NCBI RefSeq assembly: GCF_028453695.1
Contig: NC_135781.1
Coordinates: forward strand, 3,918,779-3,982,778
Reading direction: 5' to 3'
DNA length: 64,000 nt
Origin: Augochlora pura
Taxonomy: Eukaryota; Arthropoda; Insecta; Hymenoptera; Halictidae
The first letter of the stretch is position 1. Each line of letters begins with the position of its first letter. The notes under the pieces were generated by a model. That model saw only the letters and a list, made by a program, of their open reading frames with translations. It searched no databases and had not been told where the DNA came from. Positions 34,430 through 44,666 of this stretch are shown piece by piece. A program made the position numbers and the translations under genes.

Positions 34430-35138
34430 GCGTCGATTGTCTAATAACCAGACTGCCGATTTGACGCAATTGTGACGAAAATTTGTAAGTGTAATATAAA
34501 AATGTGGGAAGGTCAAGGGATTAAATGAAATTAAATATTCAAATTGCTGAAGAAAGAAAGAAAATACTAAAACACTTGCCAGCATCACTCTAACGCCTTC
34601 GTACATCAATTTCTCGTCCAAGCAAGTACACCTGCCATGCAAACATCAAAAAATCCGAATTTGCAAAATAACGCAATTTAACCAATATAACGCATCAACC
34701 TGACTACGTTTAAGAAATTTCTCATGATCGCTGCAAATTGCGCGATTCTACTACAAAACCTCGATCCACAACGTCGCAAGCGTAATCGTCGAGCGTCGCA
34801 GCGGCTTCTACGTCAGCAACGTCGCTTCCCGACATCCGGTTCGCATGGAGGCGACGTCGAGAACGCGCGGTGGCTTCGTTGGCGACGAGACGTCGCGGCG
34901 GAATGCCCGACGGCGCGCGGCACACGCCGCGGAATTTCAATCCCCGATTGAAAATCTCGCGATCGGGCGACGTCCGCTTCCCCGTGGATGGTCGCGTCCC
35001 GTTGGAACTTGATCTTCGCGTGTCTTCGCGGCGATCTCGACTTCCCGACGCGCACGAAGAAACAATCCGCGCGACTCGAAAATGGTCGGGACAGCACACG
35101 ACGTTCCGAGAGCTCGGCCGCGCGCAAAACCATAGTTG

Positions 35139-35177
<39 letters not shown>

Positions 35178-36529
35178 CTCGATTCGATTCCAGAGAAGCG
35201 GCGTGTATCGGATTTACTTTATTGGCGCGGGCAATTGAGTATTTGCAGCGGCTAAGAGAACCGTGTCACATCTTCGTCCCGTTTCTCTCGGTGTTTTACA
35301 GTTGCCTCGAGTTCTGGAGGATAAAAATGGAGTCCAGCGAACAGAAAATCGCAGAGAAAACTCGCGGCGATGTTCGCAAGCTTACGGACAATTATATATT
35401 TGCGAATATCGTTCGAACGTCTCGCGAACGCACTGGATCATTAAACGAGGAACACATAAATTTTACTGTAAAATTATCGAGCCGGGCACGCGTTTCGCAT
35501 TTAATGGCCTAACAGTTTATTTTATGGATTAATTATGTTGTCCTACAAACGCGACGCTGTTCGTCGACTTTACGAGTAATATTTATTGGCAATCAATACC
35601 GCTTTAATTGCTTCGGTGTACGACGAAGGAAAAAATGTAGGGAACTCGAATTGAAGCAGCGTTGACTTTCCCTCGTGCTTTTCCGCTGGCTTTCCCACGG
35701 ATCGTGGTTCGTCGGCATCGAGACGCTAATAGATGTTCAAACGTTTAAAGATATTCGATACTTGTCGCAAATGAAGATGATAAATAGATTGCGGCCGAAA
35801 GTCGGCTAGAGATGATAAGGCTGTGTAAAATTCGATCGATTTGTATCGATAATGTACGCGTCATTTTGCTAATGTAAGCTTAAATAATAAAACGATATTG
35901 TTTGCTAAATATTGCGTATCGTGTCCAAGAATAGTATCGAGTTTGTATGACGACATAGTCTATAGATAAAGTAAAATATATTTTTAAGATATTATTAACA
36001 TGCACAGAAAGTCATGGTTGGATCTAGATCGTTCTTCTTTGTATAAAATGTTAGATCTATAAATATGGTAGCTGATAAATCTACAGAATTTTTAATTTTT
36101 AATTTTAATCGTATCATGCCAGTTTCGCGCACCTTGGACGTCTACGTCGACTTCTTTACCGGTTCTCTATAAGTCTATATTATTCCTAGTGAAATTACAT
36201 AATGCATATAGCGTCTCGCCTCTATGTATAAACTATTTATCTGCAAGAGGCTTTCAAACCATTCACTAATAAATAAAAAATATTAACACTAATGTTTGAA
36301 CGATATTCGCGAGCATATAAATGATCAGAAATTGATGATAGGGGATGTGTAGCTGTCAATTTGTTAATTTTACTTCTTTACATACATTAAATAAATTAAA
36401 TTAAACACCAACACATTTCCAAATATACAAAAATAATTATAAGTACTATACAATGCTCTACATATACGTTTATCCTAACAATAAACAATAACAGCGTACA
36501 CTAATCCTGACAGAGAATCAGCGAATTTT
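34430..36529. other. CpG island and AT-rich DNA, no gene seen
   Basis: Bases 34,730-35,300 are CpG-rich with a (CT)n run at 35,142-35,170. Bases 35,500-36,250 are unique and of moderate AT content. No exon with convincing splice sites was found. Confidence 0.45.
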
Positions 36530-37790
36530 ACGTTTCGCCTAAACCCGTCTCGAATTTTGCGGTGCCGACTAGCAGACGCGTCTATTTGTTATGCATTGGT
36601 TTTACCCTATCGGCGCGGCAGTCGACAATCCGCGAGAGACGAAGTGCATCGTAACCGTAGTTTCGCGTCGTTTCCCCGATGTTTTACGGTGTCCCACGTT
36701 GTAGAGGTGCACCGATCGCAGTGGAATAAAGGAGAAACGAAGCGGTGTTCGAACTCGGCGCGGGCAGTTTAGGGTTTCGTGCATCCAGCATGTTCGAAAC
36801 GCAGTGCGACACCGGGAATTCCTCTCCGCGGCTCGTTCTCGGTACCAAGAGAAAGAGAAAGAGAGAGAGAGAGAGAGAGGAGAGACGTGGTCCCTCGGTG
36901 TATCCGTTTGGTCGCCGCGGAGTTAGCTCGGACGGATTGTTCGCTGCGCGGCGGAGGTCCGTGGAAAAGTGTAAAGGAGAGGAGAAAGAGGAACAGAAAG
37001 AGGGAGATGGGGAGAAGAAAGAGAAACAGAGGAAGGGAGATTGAGAAGAGAGAAGAAAGAGAGAGAGAGAGAGGGAGAGTGAAAGAGAGGGAGGAAGGCA
37101 GCTGGAAAGAGCCGGTAAGGGAAGAGGGACGAAGAGGTAAGGGAAGAGGGCCGAGCCGGGAGCCGGGAGCAAAGGAGAGAGAGCAGAGGTTGGCGAAGAG
37201 TGCTGACCGGAGGAGAAGCGGACGGTTCAACGAGTAAGAAGAGAAAGAGGAGGACGAAGAAGAAGTTAAGATGGTCCAGCGCGCGCGGGCAGCATCAGCG
37301 CCGCAGAGCCGGAGGTGATGACCTGCTCAAGGCCACCCGCTCCCAACCTCTTCGACCGGAGAGGAGAACCACTCTTCTTATTTCCCGTTGCTCTCTTTTC
37401 TCCCTTTTCTCTCTTTCCAGCTCCGCCGGAGTCTCTCCCTCCTTCCTTCCGACTGGCTCTCGCCCGTTCCCTGTCCCGGGGTCCCGTCCCGGCTCGCCTG
37501 TCCTCTTCCTGTTCACCGTCCTCGGACTGGTTCTCTCTCTCTCTCTCTCCCTTCGTCTCCCGCGCTCCCCCCCGAGCCCTTTGCGGCTCTCCTTCTGGCG
37601 ACCCCCCTAATGTCAACTTCCCGGCCCGGTCCTTTCGTCGGGCTGCTTCCCGGTCGTTCGAAAAATCCGACCGAAATATCCTCCCTTGATCCTCCGAGCG
37701 TCCGGCCGAACGCCGCGATCGGCAGCCTCTAGCTATCCTGTCGGCTCCACCGAGCGACACGAGAAACGAAACTTGCTGTTTTGGCGTAGC
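36530..37790. other. CpG island with long purine then pyrimidine tracts
   Basis: Bases 36,850-37,270 are a GA-rich purine tract on the + strand (GAGAGAGAGAGAGAGAG, AAGAGGAAGAG), and 37,370-37,620 is its CT-rich opposite. Apparent long frames here are arginine/glutamate or serine/leucine low complexity. A donor-like GA|GTAAGA at 37,230 and an acceptor-like tract ending CTCTTTCCAG at 37,421 exist but do not define an exon. GA-rich DNA is common at insect promoters, so a promoter or 5' untranslated exon is possible. Confidence 0.35.
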
Positions 37791-39480
37791 AATTAATTCG
37801 CGGCTCTTGGAATCGTTCGATTTTTACTTAAACTTTGGGTTTCTTTAATTTTTGCATTTTTAGGTTAGATTATATTGTACTTGGTTCTGCTTCTGAGAAA
37901 TATCCTCGTTTTAATTAAAGTGGGGAAATTTACTAATTTTATTCAGTTAAAGTTAATTTGGAATATGTTGAGGGAGTAATTAATGTCATGGAACTTTGTG
38001 TTGCAATTTGAATTTGATCGAATAGAATACTTGAACTTGATAAAAGTTTCGAGGTTCGTAGCGCGGTCGAGGACATGGTAATTGGCATTTTTTCCCCCGG
38101 TTTTGCTGTAACATAATTTAGAAAAATAAATTCAATTTCCTTCTTCCACGACTTTTAATTCGATTTTAATTCAGAATGTCTGCTTTTTGTTGAATAAACT
38201 GCGCACCGGTGCACATAAGAAACAAATTTTGCTTTTTATAAGGACTTTTAATAAAGTCTCTCGATATTCTAGGTTTCTATGTATATCTATATATATAACA
38301 TTATTAGACGTATTTTGTTATTAGACTATAACGCTTTAATAAGGAAATATGACATATTTTTTAATGAGAAAATTGAATTTCTTTTATTCGATGAATACAA
38401 AGATAATTATGCTCAAAAATAAACTAGAGATACAGTAAAATTAATTACCTTACAGTGATCGACTGCTCTACCATCATCTATCGACGTCTCCAATCATCTA
38501 CTGCGCTTATTCAAACAAAACTTAAGACTTACCTTAAAATGGCAGCATTATTACAACCTGCATAGATTAAACATAATAACCTAAAGAATTTCCATCGTCT
38601 CACTATATTCTACTCAACCAACCTCTGCGTTCATCGATCTTTAATTCCATTTAATTCACGTTCCACATAAACGTAACGAACCCTTTATTACAGAACCTAT
38701 AATAACAGCAATCTTGAATTTTTTAGTATTTCAAAAGCGTCCGTTTAATTCTACCAAATAAATAATTAATCGAACCCGAGTAGAAAAATCCGCCATATCT
38801 CGTACGATAAGCATAAAGTTAATTATGCTTGCGAGCGAGCAAGAAGCGCAGTAATTGGCTGGCGCACGGTAACTGGGTCCGCTACCCCGTCGGATCGCGA
38901 CGCGAAACGGGCCGCGTTTTCGCCGACGCGGTGGGAGGACTCTCCGGCGCGCACATTCTTCGCCGGAGAGGAACGCTTTCGCGGAGCGGGCAGATTAAAG
39001 CGGGCGATATCGGGGGGGGGGGGGGGCCGTTTTACGAGTTCTTGCGGTGCGTTGCAAAGGCCCGGGGACCGCGGAGTCCCGCCGATCCGCCGCGGCTGCC
39101 GCGACGCGCACTTAAACGCGCGATGATCGACGCGAACGCGTAGCTTAATCGACCGTTAAAATTCCATGTCCGTTTCAATTTTACGGGCCGTTTAGCCGAG
39201 AGAGCCGGCCCAGACCCGACAGGGGCCAGCGCGAATTTGCAAAACTCCGCGCGGCAGCCGCCAAACCGCGGAAACGCGATCCTCGTGGCTCGCGCGCCTC
39301 CTTCGCGGCCGAACGATCCGACGCGGACAGGGATCGATGGCGAATCGATCGCGATCCTTGCTTCTGCCACCGTCGATCCTCTCGTTTCACTCGTATTATA
39401 CAGTTTTACGATGTACAGTTTTACAGTCGACTGAGGATTTTTATTCTACAGCAGCGTCCTTAGTTACCCGTCTTCGACGA
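37791..39480. other. AT-rich DNA then CpG island, no gene seen
   Basis: Bases 37,790-38,820 are AT-rich. Bases 38,820-39,480 are CpG-rich and contain a run of 15 G at 39,012-39,026. No gene was found. Confidence 0.45.
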
Positions 39481-39815
39481 CTATACTCGGCACGATGTGA
39501 AATGTTTTTCGGGATGCCGTTTGCAGTGATATAAAGCTCGATTTTTCCTCTTTAATTTAAAGAAGACAAAATGTTGCTGCGATTTTTGTTCGCAATGTTA
39601 CAGCACTTTAAAGCGATGCGTAGACTGACCACCCCTTTCCAGGGGTGCGACTTGTGAGATTACTTCAAAGTGCTGTAACTCCGTGAAAAAAAATCGCAGC
39701 GACGTTTCCTTTTTTTTAAATTAAAGAGGAAGGATCGAACTTCATATCACTGCAAACGGCATCTGGGAAAATAATTTTGCAAGATCCGTGCATTTCGTCA
39801 AATATTGCAATTTTC
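39481..39815 (+). mobile_element. Fold-back MITE, family B copy 1
   Basis: A long palindrome. ATGCCGTTTGCAGTGATAT (left) returns as ATATCACTGCAAACGGCAT (right, to 39,763), and CTCTTTAATTTAAA, GCTGCGATTTTT and TTACAGCACTTTAAA likewise. The right arm continues to TTTCGTCAAATATTGCAATT near 39,811; the left arm loses similarity before 39,500. The 57,427-57,775 element matches it as an inverted copy. No ORF. Confidence 0.75.
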
Positions 39816-41492
39816 GATACGGTAAATATGGCTTCGCGTTTGAAGGCTCACGGTGGTGAGGATGCGCCAAAATTAAAATAAAAATTTAAAACAAAAATTT
39901 AAAATAAATATTATTATAAAATAGGGGTTTCAAGCTTTAATTTAAAGAAAATGTCATCAACCTGCAATGATATTTCACAAAGTTATCGTCTGTCGAAGTT
40001 GATCGATTATCATCCAAAATTCGTCTACAGTGTAATTTCTTCGAGCAGCGTTGTCCGTAATAAAAATTCGAAGTCTAGACAGCGGATCCGATTAGTATGG
40101 GTACCAAGCACCGGCATCGGCAAGAGAGGGAAGGGGGGGGGGGGGGGAGAGTCCTTCGGCCGTAGCCCAGGATCAAAAGATGGACGATCGATCGGTCCGC
40201 CGCCGTAATTTCCAGCATCTATTTGCAGTGCGGTCGCAAATTACAGCAATCAAAATCACTTTCCCCCCATCGCGTCGGGGCCGTTCGAAAACAAGGGAGG
40301 CCACCGTCGAGATTAATTAATATCGATCGGGGGGGGGTTCCAAGGGTTGTTAGCGTTGCGGCGGGGGGGGAAGCACGCTCGATGTGCCCGTGTCTCGAGA
40401 TATGGATCTGCGCGGGCAACGTTCATTAAGCGATCAAGGTCGCAAGCCAACAAGACAGCCGGGAAAGAGAGAAATAGAGAGAAAGAGAAGAGAGGCTCGC
40501 GGTGGATAGAGAACGGTGGACGCTTGATAGAGGAAGAGGACGCGGTCCCCGCAGTTCGCTCTTCCGCGTATTCTGCTGATTGCTGAATGGACGCGACGGT
40601 GGTGTCCTGTATGCGGAAACGGAAAGCTCGAGCGTAGCGTTTAATTCTGACGCGGCGCGCGGTTTTCCTGGGCCAGGCGAGTCGTTGAAATACGAGGCTG
40701 AACTACTTGAAATCTGCGTAATTTAAATTAATGATTTACACTCCCGAGAGCCGTCGTTGCTTAGACTTGTGTAAGCAGCTTTATGGATTCGAAAACTACC
40801 CCTTTCGAAAATTGCAAATGTTGCAGGCTTTCTATTTAGAAATAATTATTTTAAAAAAAATGACAGACTAAAAGATAAATAAATCAATATTTATATACAT
40901 AATATCCAATTATATAATTTATTATATAATTTATGATCTATAATATTCATCGCAATGACAAAAGTCGGAACTACGAATACAAGTGTTAAGCGTAAGTTAA
41001 AAATCTCCAACACGCGTGGAACCTTCACGCTGCAAGTTATGTTGTACATCATATATTTTCCTATCAGATAGTTCAAAAGATTTCTCAAATGATACCTGCG
41101 TAGAACGAAGTTTGAGAACATAGCGGCAGTCGAAATGGAACTGATTGAAATGTGAGAAAGAAATCCCCGAGTGCATTCGACCCATGGGATACGTTCCAAC
41201 TCTTTGTGCTTCTATGCCGAACCGGACCCGTTTGCATTAATAGTTAGCTGTTTCACTGATTCACGTTATGTTCATGAATAATTCCGTAATTGCGCCACTA
41301 TTTAATGGTACGCGTGCACAATTGAATCGCTTCGAATCATAGTTGCGTAAATCACGCTGTTCTAACTGCGAGAAACAGGGGGGGATGTTATTACCTACCA
41401 ACATGCGTGTTTATTACCGATCGCATTTATTGTTAAGATAATTCAGAGTTGAGTGAATTCAGCGTTTAGTTAATATCGAATTATGAGAATTT
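39816..41492. other. CpG island with G-runs; unique moderate-GC block
   Basis: Bases 40,030-40,680 are GC-rich with G-runs of 15 (40,133-40,147), 9 and 8 within 240 bases. Bases 40,870-41,000 are AT-rich. Bases 41,000-41,430 are unique and non-repetitive, containing TTTGCATTAATAGTTAGC and TAATTCCGTAATTGCGCC, a texture often seen in conserved non-coding elements. A 102-codon minus frame (40,891-41,199) has a donor-like CGCAG|GTATCA but no other support. Confidence 0.4.
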
Positions 41493-41745
41493 AGAATTAA
41501 GAGAATTTAGAGAAAAATTAATTTAACATTAAGTTAATTTAGAATTGAGAAAATTTAGAGACAATTAATTCAGCATTAAGTTAATTTAGAATTAAGAAAA
41601 TTCAGAGACAAATTAATTCAGCATTAAATTATTTTAGAATACAGAGGATTTAGAGTTCAATTCATTCAAAGTTAAGTTAATTTAAAATTAATACAATTCA
41701 GAGTAAAATTAACGTACAGTTGAATTAATTCAAAAATAACTTAAT
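41493..41745 (+). repeat. 48-bp degenerate tandem repeat
   Basis: Five consecutive units of about 48 bp (first parts AGAATTAAGAAAATTCAGAG) from 41,493 to about 41,731, diverging rightward. The period equals that of the TTATTCRA array at 50,460-50,900, though the sequence differs. Confidence 0.7.
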
Positions 41746-43331
41746 TTACAATAATTTACACGATTCCATAATTTATTTCACTTGCCTCTTGAAGGATTGC
41801 ATTTTAAGACATAAACAAAACTCTTTGAAAATGAGACTTACGCCACCACGATTCTAACTCATCCATAGTCGTCCAAACTGTGTTAATTAAATAGCAAAGA
41901 AGCATAGTCAATACGCTTGGATCACCCGGCGTCACAGCAAATACCGAAAGAAAAGGAAGAAAGCCACCCTGCTCGACCCCTTCAGCTTCCCCTGAATGCC
42001 CTCCGGGCGTCGAACGCGTCGAATGAATGAAAAGCGTGGAGAAAGAGTTGACGATCGGTGAACGAAGAGCAAGCGTCCCTTGTGTTCCGTTGATCGGTGA
42101 ATGGCCGGGACGGGACCGTGACGCGCGCGACAACGTCCAACACGCGGAAACGGGCCGTGGTTGCAGGAGGAAGCGGAAAGCTGTTCTCGGCCCGCGTTAA
42201 TCCCGCGGGTACACGCACCGGGGTTTGTGCGGAGCGACGCCTGTTCAGCGGCTCCCGAGCTCACCCTGTCTCTCGTGTACCCGGCATCCAATAAAGCGGC
42301 GGGTCAACTGGAGTCAACCGTGCAGCTGTGTCCACTAGCCAGCGGCTATTACCTCGACTCATTATCACTGGGTCTCTATCCTTTGTGCGCGGAGCCTGTT
42401 CCACGTTTCGCGGCCCCGCCGTATCTACGGCCGTAATTTTTCTTAATTGAAACGTCACCGAGAAGGAGACGCGTCCCTCTGGCCGCGTCGCGCGCGATCA
42501 GCTCGGAAAACTCGTGGAAACAGTTCGATGGGGTTGGAAATGACGGGAGGGAGGAGGGAAAGAAAGGAGACGTTCGACCTGGTCTTGGATCTCATCAATC
42601 AGACTTTCCAGCGGACCTTCTTATTTCATGACTTTTTTACTATAATTAGATTTAAATCAGAGACTGATAGGATGTTAGCTAAAAATTGAAAATGTCCGTA
42701 ACAAAATAACTATTTTTTACATATAGGCAATATATATATATATATATATAAACACATCATTTTAATATTTTAATATTCTTCCTCATATTTCATTTTATTC
42801 ATTATATCTTTTTATATATTTTATTACATGCTGTATTTTATTTTTTATCATACTTTGTTATGTATAATATCTTTGAATCGCAAACTGTTAATTATCTTAA
42901 TATCGATACAAATTGACTTAGGTTGCTTTCAAAATAGACGGCTCAATTGTTTGGCCATGTCTATTATAAATATGCAAAAATATTTAACTGTCAAAAAAAG
43001 GAATTCAATTGACTAAATATGTCATGTGCATATTTCGAGAATAACAATTTCCGCGGAAAATATTTAAAATTTTATAGAAACGTGGATAACAATAAGTTTA
43101 ATTCAATCAAGAATGCGATTCGATTCTATATTCTATATTATTATCGTACATATGCAACCTTCGACGATCGGCTTTTAATCCGCGTGACGTCAGAGCGGAC
43201 GATTATTATCTTTGCTTCACTGAACCCCTGGATTTCCCATGCACTCGATATACACATGTAGCGTTTGCCGCTGCCTCGGCGCTCGTTTGCGTCTACTTTT
43301 ATCTAAAGCTCGCCTCTTTCTCTTGTTGCAG
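41746..43331 (+). other. CpG island and AT-rich presumptive intron upstream of the exon
   Basis: Bases 41,980-42,600 are CpG-rich. Bases 42,640-43,150 are AT-rich with (TA)n at 42,730-42,751. Bases 43,150-43,331 become mixed and end in the pyrimidine-rich acceptor tract. A perfect TGACGTCA lies at 43,185-43,192. No other exon was seen. Confidence 0.45.
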
Positions 43332-43406
43332 CAAGGAATGACGAGGTAGACGACGCCGGGCCAGCCGAGAACATCGACGGAGCCAAGCCTGAACATCTCA
43401 ACGCAG
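43332..43406 (+). CDS. Internal coding exon, 75 bases, protein not recognised
   Basis: The preceding intron end is strong: a pyrimidine-rich stretch (CTCTTTCTCTTGTTGCAG) with AG at 43,330-43,331. The 5' splice site is CAG|GTGAGC, with GT at 43,407-43,408. The exon is 75 bases, a multiple of three. Only one frame is open: two leading bases, 24 codons, one trailing base, so the flanking introns are both phase 1. The peptide starts RNDEVDDAGPAEN and ends GAKPEHLNA; it is acidic and hydrophilic with no cysteines, likely a surface loop or linker. Phase 1-1 exons are typical of modular extracellular proteins and can be skipped without a frameshift, so this may be an alternative exon. The gene runs left to right, but I cannot name it. 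A single short exon could still be a chance signal. Confidence 0.6.
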
Positions 43407-43611
43407 GTGAGCTACAATGTTTCAGCTATCTCGGAGTAGCAAACTGTTGCATGTCCGCGCGAATCTGTTCTCTAGTTTATGCCTTCGGTTGCGGCAGATT
43501 TCGATGCACATTGTGCAGACGGCGTCGACAACGCAGCCGCAATTTGTAGAACAATGTGAACGACGTGTCCCATATCTGGGTCCAAACAGACCCATGAACT
43601 TATATATATTT
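43407..43611 (+). other. Presumptive intron start downstream of the exon
   Basis: It begins GTGAGC. A 77-codon open frame (43,417-43,650) crosses it, but it is not recognised and runs into the MITE. No further coding evidence. Confidence 0.45.
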
Positions 43612-43859
43612 TACTACGAGTTAATAATAAGAAAAAACAGTGCTCAATGAGAAGAGAGATCAGCTGAGCCAATTGGCGCTATTGGCCTTCTTCTATTCGT
43701 TGGTTCTATTCTGAGCTCGCCTCTCATTGGTCACAGTGTTTCGCTAATAACTCAAAAACAAAGCCGCCAAATGAATTTTTGCAAGGGAAAAAGTTTTCTC
43801 AAATAACCTGAGGAACCCCGAATTTTCCTCTTACGAGTAACTATGGGCACCTTGTATAC
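43612..43859 (+). mobile_element. Fold-back MITE, family A copy 2
   Basis: The right half (CTCATTGGTCACAGTG, CTAATAACTCAAAAAC, GAATTTTTGCAAGGG, AGTTTTCTCAAATAACCTGAG) aligns in order with 4,606-4,712. The left arm (CGAGTTAATAATAAG, CAGTGCTCAATGAGA) is its inverted partner. The right tip ends GGGCACCTTGTA, like the tips of other hymenopteran elements; the left outer arm is missing. It lies about 205 bases downstream of the exon at 43,332. Confidence 0.7.
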
Positions 43860-44625
43860 GGCGATCTCTCAACGATCGTCACATTGTAGACAAAAATTGT
43901 GTGGAAAAAAGTTATTCGAAACGCGGAAGGCGAATCTGAACTTCTGTTCGCAGAAGGCGAATAAAACGTACAGTTCGCCGGAGACATTATTTATCAGCCG
44001 CTCGTCAGGGGCCACGGGAGTAAACGTTGAGAGACGAGGCGGTCGCGATCGTGGCGATCGAGACGGGGGCAGACTCGGTTCAAGGTGCCGGTCGGCCATA
44101 AATCGCTCGGTCTAAAACTTTCGAGGCACTCTCTTGCGGCATTCCGTTCTCGGAACCGCGTCCTCCGCGCAAAGAAACCGATCGGAATGGATTTTTCCGG
44201 CGGCGCGGCTCGGCTCGGCTCGGCGCGGCGCGGCGCGAGAATGTCGGATCGGCGTGACCGGGAATCGTTCACCGCGGAGGCGCAACAATGCCGCGCGCGA
44301 GCCCGCTCCGCGCCGGCTTTACGACGATGGCCCCCTCGTCCTTCGGCCCGATCCGAGCCGATCTCCGAGCCCCCGGTGATCCGCGCGCGGGCCCGCTACG
44401 GCCGTGCCGGTGAAAGTCCGCAAGAATTCGCCCTCGATCGTGTTGCGAACTTCACATTGAGATACTCTCGTGACGTGTCACGAACCCGTTCGGGACCGGT
44501 AATGAACGCCCCGTGTCGGCTCCGGGGACGAAAACGAACAAGCGAGCAGGCAGCAGGCAGGCAGCAGGCAGCAGCAGCTACGAGAGCTCAGCGCCGGCCA
44601 ACTACTACTTGCTCGTATCTTTCAG
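43860..44625. other. CpG-rich DNA between the MITE and the second exon candidate
   Basis: Bases 43,840-45,250 form one CpG island. Short runs include (GGCTC/GGCGC)n at about 44,205-44,236 and a GCAGGCA/GCAGCA run at 44,548-44,577. Overlapping frames (241 codons at 44,085-44,810) are arginine-rich and not recognised. Confidence 0.4.
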
Positions 44626-44666
44626 ATGTCAGAGTCACGATTCTCATTCCAGACATACTTCGAGCG
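44626..44666 (+). CDS. Possible 41-base microexon
   Basis: An acceptor-like ACTTGCTCGTATCTTTCAG ends at 44,625 and a donor GCG|GTGAGA follows at 44,667. The 41 bases have two useful frames. In frame from the first base they read MSESRFSFQTYFE, an ATG directly after the splice junction. After a phase-1 intron, as would follow the 43,332 exon, they give D (if joined to its final G) then VRVTILIPDILRA. Neither peptide is recognised. The candidate rests only on splice-site quality and lies in a CpG-rich block where such sites can arise by chance. Confidence 0.22.

Noticed and set aside
36779..37237. 152-codon frame rich in alternating arginine and glutamate
   Set aside because: It is the translation of a (GA)n-type purine tract; the opposite strand is equally open.
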